The translations under genes were made by a program, and so were the position numbers. Under the pieces are notes generated by a model, which was given only the letters and a program-made list of their open reading frames with translations, was not told the origin of the DNA and did not search any database. DNA of 64,000 nt from Owenia fusiformis (taxonomy: Eukaryota; Annelida; Polychaeta; Sabellida; Oweniidae): assembly GCA_903813345.2 (NCBI GenBank), contig CAIIXF020000012.1:27414184-27478183 (forward strand), given 5' to 3'. Shown piece after piece: positions 56,001-64,000 of this stretch. Position 1 is the stretch's first letter, and each line of letters starts with the position of its first letter.

Positions 56001-59000
56001 TCCATAACTCGAGATAAAAAGTCAGGCGTTTGCCCTTTTGCCCATTGACTAGTATGGTGACGTGAATTAGGGCAGTTTTGCCTATTAGTCACATGTGAAA
56101 GTGACCAAAATTTTTTTAAACTACTCAGAATCGCCCAGAATTGAAGTTTATTAGTGTGAAACATATTTTGGACGGAGGCAAAAAGGGGAATTTTCATGAA
56201 CAAATTTAATGTTTTTGCTGAATCAGCAGTTTTCGCTTTTTACCCCAAAAACCACTGATTTTGACGATATTTGGCTACAATTTTGTCCTTAGTGACCCCT
56301 AAATGTCATATGTTGTCGTAAATGGGGAAGCCAACGAGTTGCTATTCATAATAAAGATTGAATTTTCCATCTTATGGTTTCCAGTATAGAAAGAAGGTAC
56401 ATATCGGGGGTGCAGTCAGAAATTTGTGAGTTAAGTGTCAATTTTTGATGTATTTGTTCACTCTGAATGACTACATTCGAGCTAAAAAATATATCAAAAG
56501 TCCCAATTCTCTAGGCCAGAGTCAAAACTGATCAAATTTGTCATCATTTTTCAAATCAGGAGGTTGTTGAATGGAATAAAGTATAAAAAAGTGATGATTT
56601 TAGTAAGATTTTGCCAAAAAGTAGGCCAAATTTGTCCAATTTTCTGGTACACGGTTCAGTGATTTTGGCTAAAAATCGCAATATGCAATAAAATACTCAA
56701 TTTCTTGACACGGTAATGAAAAATGTCACCATCAGGCAGTGGATTTCATGATGTAAATGAAAAACTAGTCAAATTTAAAGGAAAACCATTGGGTTCTTGG
56801 AAAAATGACCCCAGGGGTAATGAAGTAGCCATATTTTTCATAATTGCTGTCAGAATATTCTTAAACTGCACAAAACTACTTGAAAAACTCTAGTAAATTG
56901 GAAAAACGCAATTTAAAGCCAGAAATCATCCAACCATGTGGCTATTAGGCCAAAATGCCCTAATACGTCACTTCCGCTGAATAGAAAAAAGTAGTATTCA
57001 AAAATAAATGTAGTCCCAACACAATTGTGATCATGACGAGTCAGTAAGCTAGTATGTAGGCACAGTTGTGATCTTTTTGCAATGACAACATGCCATTTCT
57101 TCTGAAAATGCGTTTATTTGGGTTATCTGAAGGAAAATTTCGAGTCAAGTGGCGTATTAATTTTGCCTTCATTTTTGTGAATTTCAATTTGTGTCTGCAG
57201 AGAGAGGGGGTAGTGTCGCAATTGACCAATTATTTCAAAAAGTAGATGGTTGGCCCCTATTGAGTTTAGTGTCAAGATGTAGCTTAGACATAGCTTTAGA
57301 ACCTCAGATAGGCCAGTGAGGCCACATAAATCCATAACTCGAGATAAAAAGTCAGGCGTTTGCCCTTTTGCCCATTGACTAGTATGGTGACGTGAATTAG
57401 GGCAGTTTTGCCTATTAGTCACATGTGAAAGTGACCAAAATTTTTTTAAACTACTCAGAATCGCCCAGAATTGAAGTTTATTAGTGTGAAACATATTTTG
57501 GACGGAGGCAAAAAGGGGAATTTTCATGAACAAATTTAATGTTTTTGCTGAATCAGCAGTTTTCGCTTTTTACCCCAAAAACCACTGATTTTGACGATAT
57601 TTGGCTACAATTTTGTCCTTAGTGACCCCTAAATGTCATATGTTGTCGTAAATGGGGAAGCCAACGAGTTGCTATTCATAATAAAGATTGAATTTTCCAT
57701 CTTATGGTTTCCAGTATAGAAAGAAGGTACATATCGGGGGTGCAGTCAGAAATTTGTGAGTTAAGTGTCAATTTTTGATGTATTTGTTCACTCTGAATGA
57801 CTACATTCGAGCTAAAAAATATATCAAAAGTCCCAATTCTCTAGGCCAGAGTCAAAACTGATCAAATTTGTCATCATTTTTCAAATCAGGAGGTTGTTGA
57901 ATGGAATAAAGTATAAAAAAGTGATGATTTTAGTAAGATTTTGCCAAAAAGTAGGCCAAATTTGTCCAATTTTCTGGTACACGGTTCAGTGATTTTGGCT
58001 AAAAATCGCAATATGCAATAAAATACTCAATTTCTTGACACGGTAATGAAAAATGTCACCATCAGGCAGTGGATTTCATGATGTAAATGAAAAACTAGTC
58101 AAATTTAAAGGAAAACCATTGGGTTCTTGGAAAAATGACCCCAGGGGTAATGAAGTAGCCATATTTTTCATAATTGCTGTCAGAATATTCTTAAACTGCA
58201 CAAAACTACTTGAAAAACTCTAGTAAATTGGAAAAACGCAATTTAAAGCCAGAAATCATCCAACCATGTGGCTATTAGGCCAAAATGCCCTAATACGTCA
58301 CTTCCGCTGAATAGAAAAAAGTAGTATTCAAAAATAAATGTAGTCCCAACACAATTGTGATCATGACGAGTCAGTAAGCTAGTATGTAGGCACAGTTGTG
58401 ATCTTTTTGCAATGACAACATGCCATTTCTTCTGAAAATGCGTTTATTTGGGTTATCTGAAGGAAAATTTCGAGTCAAGTGGCGTATTAATTTTGCCTTC
58501 ATTTTTGTGAATTTCAATTTGTGTCTGCAGAGAGAGGGGGTAGTGTCGCAATTGACCAATTATTTCAAAAAGTAGATGGTTGGCCCCTATTGAGTTTAGT
58601 GTCAAGATGTAGCTTAGACATAGCTTTAGAACCTCAGATAGGCCAGTGAGGCCACATAAATCCATAACTCGAGATAAAAAGTCAGGCGTTTGCCCTTTTG
58701 CCCATTGACTAGTATGGTGACGTGAATTAGGGCAGTTTTGCCGATGGCATGTCCGTCGTTGTGTCTGTTCGTCCCGGGTTAAAATTTAAACTATTGAAAC
58801 GAAATTGTTGTCAAATAGATTAATAATTATCACGCGATTACTCGGGATAAAATAACCATTTTTGAGGATAGCAGGTATCTTTGATTGATTTATATAGCAC
58901 TTGTATACACACAAAATAGTTATTAATTGCAAACCTACTGTTCGTTGATGCAGTGTCGCAATGACGGTTAATTCCTGATACGATTTGCAATTTCGATGTT

Positions 59001-62000
59001 ACCGGAGCTGACCGATATTTTCGTAAAATTCCAAACCGGTCTCCAATATTTTCGTAATTATGCATCAATATGGTCTAAGGGGTATACGGGATGGTGTGTA
59101 TGTATTTATAAGGTATGTGTGCATGCTTGAATCACATTCTTTATGTAATATTACCATGTTTTCGGAGTTTAATTAGTTCCGCTTGTTGGAACCTGCGGAA
59201 CGATTAAATTAACGCATCAAGGGCAAAATGGTCATGGAGGTTAGACCTAGCCGGGGCCATAAGACATGTCAGATAAGAAACGAAGCCCAGGCTAGGTCTA
59301 ATGTTGTTGGACTATACGGTTTATTGAATATTTTCAGCTCAAGCGGCAGCAATCCTGAAAGGCATATTTTATGGAACACAGGCTGTTACATTGGGTCTCT
59401 CTGTGGCTAGCTGGGCCAGTGGCGGATGTAGCTACTATCCGTCCATATGTGACCTAAAGGCAAGTATCAATTTGCGATGTACAAAGCCGATGTATTTTGA
59501 AATTGAAAGAGTGCAAGTATATTTTTCAATAGGGAACTTGTACTACTTAAGCTGCCGGGGTAGTTAAAGAAAGTTGCATTCTACTTTTGAAGAATTGAGA
59601 CCCCTTGTTGAATAATCTTCATGAAATAGAATAAGAAAAAGAAAATCCTATTTTAATTAAATAGGTTCAACATTTTGGAAAGAACTGTTGACATTGGGTT
59701 TCTATTCATAATTTTTTGAATTGTTCGATTTATATTTTTATCATCACGGAGACTTCATAATGTGTACCTTATCCTCTTGACGTCGGCAATATAATTAATG
59801 GTATACTGCTATATGGAGTGTTTTACACATCCCCTTATGTTACTGTAGAAACATGTCTACACAATGTATGGTCCGATTTGAATATCGAATATTAAATTAT
59901 TACTCCCATAAATGTGGGGTTGACTTTTCAAATCATCCCCCCAACTTCTCGTATGTTGAAATCTTCGGGTTGAAAATATTTTGGATTAATGGTTATTTAG
60001 ATGAAATTCTGCTTTTAGTCAACTACTACAACGTTTACCCAAAGATTTCAAAAAGAGGTAGTTGTGGGATGATTTGAAAAATCAACTCCCATTTATGGGG
60101 GCATAACTTATTGATGGGTTTCATTCTCAAAATTATATAGCTACGTTTTCGCTTACCAGTTATGATCTGGCATTTTAAGTGATTTATAGTAAAACCGCTA
60201 CAATAATTCAATTGGTAACAATCTTGCTAACATTTCTTTAATTTCAGGATGAGATTGAAGTCTTGACACCGCAAGTAGAGAACATTGCAACCAGATTGAA
60301 CGGAGATGCTGCGCGATTGAAGGAGATGGACGGAGTGAATACCGACTTTTACAATACCCTAACGACAGCCAATGGCAAGAATGAACGTATTGTAGGCAAG
60401 TTGGAGATGATTCGACAGTATTCTGCGGATATCGTCGTGGTAAGTGAAATACGACAGCTCTATGCTTAATGTTATTTACATCTCCAAACATGTAGTCATC
60501 ACCCCAAACAGTGAGGACTACATCAATTTCATTATATGTACCATAAAGACACGTCCCTAATGGTCATGTAATGGTATGTCATTCATTCATATGTGGTTTG
60601 GTGAAAAACATTCATTTTTTCACAGTGGGCCAAAGTCGGCTCTGGACAAACGAAAGACATTTTTGTAACTACACGTGATGCGGTTGCTTGTACAGCATTT
60701 GGGGGCTCCTACGAGCCCCCCCCCCCGATATCTCCTAAAAAATGTGGACCTACCTTTTTGCTTCCTTGAAGAAAAACTTGCTATTCCCCACATTCACTGG
60801 GCAATTAAGATTAAAAAACTGGCATTACTGTGCATTGTTTTTCGAATTTAGGCATTATTTTTCAATTTTTTTCAATTTCAGGCCAAATTTTCAAAAACGG
60901 GCTATAAATTTTCAAAACTTAGGTTAAAGGGCCCTAAAAAAAGTTACGCGCGGCCCTAGGATGGGCCCAGAAAAAAATGTTGGGCCAAAAATAGTGTAGG
61001 GCCTCTTGAGTTGGCCTTTACTTGACCTTTTTTAGCCTTATTTTTTCAATTTTAGGCTTAATTTTCAAAAAACGGACCAAAAATCTTCAGAATTTAGGCC
61101 CAAATTTTGGTTCTAGGGCCCTAAAAGGTTTTCTGCGCGGCCATAGGATGGGCCCAGAAAAAATGTTGGCCCAAAAATATTGTAGAGCCTCCTTAGCCCA
61201 GGTTTAGCATGGGGAATTTTTTTCGGGGCAGCCCTCCCCCCTAACAAAAAGCTGGCTACGGGCATGAATTACATGCATGTATCTGTTTGTCATTGGTAAA
61301 AGTATCATAAGTAAAAAAGCAGAGACGGCCCCCAATATCCAAAAGTAGCCCATGACTAACAAAGGTAGCAATATAGAGGTTAAGCTACACGTTCAAATAC
61401 AAACCGTGAACCTGAACGCGTAAGTTCACGCTCAAGTATACGTCCTGTTAAGGTGGCCTAAAATGCGGCTTATTTTGTTGTTTTATTTGCTTTGTTGAAT
61501 ACGCGTCTGTAAATTGCACAAATATGATAATCTCATGTAAAAATCTGTAGACATCACGCTGGCCAACAGAAAATAACAAATCTGACGTTATTTATCTGCG
61601 CACGCATTGCATTTCACGTTCAAGTTTTGTTTAAAACGTGTAGCTTAACCTCTTTAATGTATCATACCACTCGCCTCTCATCAGTCCAGTCATTGTAAAA
61701 CAAATATTTCAATGATTGAGACCAAAGTTACCAGACGCCCCATGCAGTGAGTGTACACTCGGTTTATCATCGAGGAGTTGTACATGTGATTTAAAAATAT
61801 AAATATTGTGAATATGGAATTATAAGGAATTGAAGATCATTTGGACATATTGGTTCCCTCAAAATATATAATATTGGGTCTAACAATTTGAGTGGTATGC
61901 ATGCATGGTATTATACGGTTTATACCTTATGGCTAATTGCTACATATATTAAACAGCAGGGGCAATATATATATTATCTTTTTCTTAAACGCAGTTACTA

Positions 62001-63791
62001 GATAAAGTTGCGGGAATAGAAGTGACAAATATTGACCCAGAGCAGATGGAAACTGACGTGACTGCTATTAACAACAATATTGCAGGTAACTCTAGCATAA
62101 TGTCGAATATCATCACTCTGAACTGTTTCTAGAGGGGCGTCTCAAACGTTCAATGTTGGGTTACTAATAGTATTTGAACAGTTAATCTGTGATCCCCTCC
62201 CTTCACCTAATAATTGTGTTTGAGAAATGTTGGTCACATTAAAATTTTACATCATATGTAGTGCAGTCATTTTTTGTAATTCTTCAGTGTCGAAAAGCTA
62301 ACTTTTAGATTAATGACTTTCCTTCTCCCACCTAACTGTTCAAATACAGTTGATTTTCTGAAATTGATCCCTTGCTTGGGTCGCATTTGTTCCGATCCGC
62401 TCGGTCGATTCATGGAGTGTTTTATTCAATATCGTATTCGATTTTCAACAAATTACACAATCGGTCGGGCGCCGTGGTGAAAATCGGAGCAAATGTGACC
62501 AAGGCATTCGTTATTTGAATCAAATGTGATGCTGAAACACAAGAAAACGCACATTAGCACAGACCTTGGTTAAAACAACTCTAGCTATTAACTTACGGTT
62601 TCTGAAAATTATTATCATTTAAATTCCATATACCTTACGATTTTAGCTGGATTGAATTGATAAACCAAAGAAACCATAGTTCTACAAAGATTTCCGAATT
62701 TAACGTGGCTTATAACCCTATTCATTTTTTCGTGAAGCCACTCAGTAAATTTGCGATTTCTCTGCACATGATGTCCAATCAAGACCATTTGAGTATCTTT
62801 GTGTTCCTGAGACGTTTGGACATCCGAGAATGACAGCATCTACAGAGTTTGAACGCTATATTGACGTAATTTAAGACTGACATCGGGAAGAAAAATTTTG
62901 AGATACGCAAACAATACCTTGTGAAAACTATTTTCAGAAGTGTTACATACAAGACTCTAATTTACCTGTCCAAGGTTTTATTTGAAGATACATGGTCTTG
63001 TTAAGCACTTGAGGGATATACAGACACGGAAGCATATGCCATAATGAAAAGGTTCTATATTACAGTTTTCTCTGGGTTTGTATTGTCTCATTGGGGCTTT
63101 CTGACTTTAAAAGAAACACTTGGCTAAATAGATTTGTGTCTTGGGAACGTTTTTGTAAATAATTATTATAAGCAATCTTGAAAGAATATCACACCATTTT
63201 GTTTTTTCCGATTTCACTCATAGATTACGTCAATATGGCGTGCGAACTTTGGGTAGACGTTGTCACTCCCAGATACCCAAACGTATCGGGAACATATAGA
63301 TACTCCAATGACCTTAATTGGACATCAGGATGCAGAGAAATCATAATTTTACTGTGTGGATTCATGCAATAAAATAAACCGGGTTATGTCACCTTAATCG
63401 TTATTAATTACTATCTACATCATATGTTGTCATGATTAAACATAACTATATCAAGAAATACTCACTTCGCTTTCAGGCGTTAAAGCCCAGATCAAATCAC
63501 TAAAAGAGAGTATGCAAATGCATAAATACATGCAGGGGGCCTTCCTCGCAATTGAAATCTTGCCTAAGACCCTGTATTTCGCCAACAACGCTTACAAACA
63601 TTACAAATGGAGGAAGAGCATGAAGAACATTGACACTAGCAACTTCCAAAGGTCAAAGATACAGAAGATAACAGGGGCCCAGCAAGCCACAGGTGCTAAA
63701 ATGGGACGAATGCAAAGGTACCTCAATGCTAACCCTAGAATTGCCAAAGCTCTGAAGGTTGCTGCATATGGTGTAGGCTTTCTTCTAAATG
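53062..63791 (+). CDS. Unrecognised helical secreted or membrane protein (3' end beyond window)
   Basis: Five exons read on the plus strand: 53062-53140, 59338-59459, 60248-60439, 61995-62085 and 63477-63791, continuing past the window with a donor at 63792. Phases agree throughout; 266 residues are visible. Exon 1 is a signal peptide or anchor (MRLPFFVTLLSIVVLLVSVQ). Exon 2 has a hydrophobic stretch (GTQAVTLGLSVASWASGGC) and CSYYPSIC. Exons 3-4 form amphipathic helices (DEIEVLTPQVENIATRL, DPEQMETDVTAINNN) like a helical bundle or coiled coil. Exon 5 is basic (AYKHYKWRKSMKNID) and ends in a hydrophobic KALKVAAYGVGFLLNG. The intron after exon 2 uses a GC donor. The layout of helices plus hydrophobic pieces could suit a lipid- or membrane-interacting protein. 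I recognise no family. Confidence 0.7.
53365..54087. mobile_element. ~720-bp perfect-looking foldback in intron 1
   Basis: acatgttatttttcaaacaa at the left pairs with the right end, tgtttgaaaaataacatgat. ctccttccccacattgtct pairs with agacaatgtggtgaaggag, and near the centre aattcagtgaaaaaattcag faces a partner at 53545. The SINE tail copy is inserted exactly at its right edge. Confidence 0.65.
54087..54334 (-). repeat. SINE or LINE 3' tail, inverted copy
   Basis: Reverse complement of 51883-52128, including tttagatttatgaacttta at the left and catatatcacacccttc at the right, with few differences. Confidence 0.72.
54353..54425. repeat. GAATATTAT microsatellite
   Basis: About eight copies of the nonamer gaatattat, slightly degenerate. 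Immediately after it (54428-54550) an inverted repeat (tacagctggaaa...tttccagctg) forms a palindrome of about 120 bp. Confidence 0.8.
55618..58742. repeat. 1330-bp tandem repeat, 2.35 near-identical copies
   Basis: Copy 1 is 55618-56947, copy 2 is 56948-58277 and partial copy 3 is 58278-58742. Repeats of caaaatgccctaatacgtca lie exactly 1330 bases apart (55621, 56951, 58281). The short open frames in copies 1 and 2 are identical, so divergence is very low. These minus-strand frames (62 and 136 codons) have no recognisable domain and are probably not genes. The array sits in intron 1 of the unrecognised plus-strand gene. Confidence 0.9.
59896..60110. mobile_element. ~215-bp palindromic repeat
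   Basis: ctcccataaatgtggggttg and tcaactcccatttatggggg are inverted partners, as are cttttcaaatcatcccc and gggatgatttgaaaa. Intronic. No target duplication was assigned. Confidence 0.6.
60850..61205. repeat. Two-copy ~190-bp tandem repeat
   Basis: Units share tttcaatttcaggccaaatt-type starts, then gggccctaaaa, gcgcggcc, taggatgggcccagaaaaaa and a gttgggccaaaaata end. The copies are diverged. Intronic. A poly-C run lies just upstream at 60717. Confidence 0.7.
61375..61653. mobile_element. Foldback element, AGAGGTTAAGCTACACGTT ends
   Basis: agaggttaagctacacgttc at the left pairs with aacgtgtagcttaacctct at the right. Its ends resemble those of the element at 24571-25060. Intronic. Confidence 0.62.
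62375..62510. repeat. Palindromic fragment related to 43270-43531
   Basis: gggtcgcatttgttccgatc and its inverted partner gatcggagcaaatgtgacc-like sequence flank a core tattcaatatcgtattcgat. The same arrangement occurs around 43312-43400. Confidence 0.5.
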
Positions 63792-64000
63792 GTAAGTGAT
63801 TATTTTATTTCAAGATTTCATTACTTGACATTTGTTGCACTCCACAAAGTGAAGTTCCTTCATTGTAAAGGCCACTGGTGATATGGCCTATGCAGTCTCC
63901 GGGTTGATTTGACTTTTGCAAAATCAATGATTCGTCATGCAGTTTTGCTCATGTTTCTTGATATTTTGGCCATTTTTGGACCAAATTTGAAGTTGTGAAC

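Noticed and set aside
55711-57533. Repeated minus-strand open frames of 62 and 136 codons in the 1330-bp units
   Set aside because: They repeat only because the unit repeats. There is no recognisable domain, the two frames overlap each other, and the array lies in an intron.

Overview
This is AT-rich, intron-rich animal nuclear DNA. Exons are short and almost all in phase 1, encode extracellular modules (Ig, CAP, EGF-like, ShKT), and are separated by introns packed with transposable elements. A CR1/L2-type LINE and a two-gene DNA transposon carrying a YqaJ nuclease gene point to a marine invertebrate, perhaps a lophotrochozoan or an invertebrate deuterostome. The sequence alone does not name the species. 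There is nothing prokaryotic here: no operons and no CRISPR.

Four host or element gene systems can be rebuilt from splice sites. (1) 1-8277, minus strand: the 5' part of a secreted or membrane-anchored protein with three Ig domains; its 3' end lies beyond the window. (2) 12089-41148, minus strand: a complete 21-exon gene for a 783-residue secreted mosaic protein made of signal peptide, CAP domain, EGF-like modules, ShKT, a duplicated three-exon cysteine-rich block, threonine-rich linkers and a C-terminal 'GCY...FYGECW' domain. All exon phases agree and the summed length is exactly divisible by three. (3) 44356-51772: a two-gene DNA transposon with imperfect inverted ends. It carries a plus-strand SAP-SWIM-YqaJ nuclease gene (516 residues, five exons) and a minus-strand DDE transposase with a possible THAP remnant. 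(4) 53062 to beyond 63791, plus strand: an unrecognised, mostly helical secreted or membrane protein, cut by the right edge.

The introns and spacers hold the rest. Gene 1's big intron contains a 614-bp TIR element, a hAT-type element with an 8-bp duplication, and a 2.35-kb foldback element carrying a dead LINE fragment. Intron 5 of the CAP gene holds a three-level nest: a tandem-repeat element with TGTCACCAC ends, interrupted by a TIR element with a 9-bp duplication, itself interrupted by a LINE with two intact ORFs. Several near-palindromic (foldback) elements with TA or TTA duplications lie across 23-62 kb. At 55618-58742 a 1330-bp unit is repeated 2.35 times with almost no divergence.

Genes 1 and 2 encode extracellular multidomain proteins on the same strand, but nothing shows that they act together. 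The two genes in system 3 probably belong to one mobile element. Exon boundaries come from reading GT/GC-AG signals, phase and domain patterns by eye, not from transcripts.
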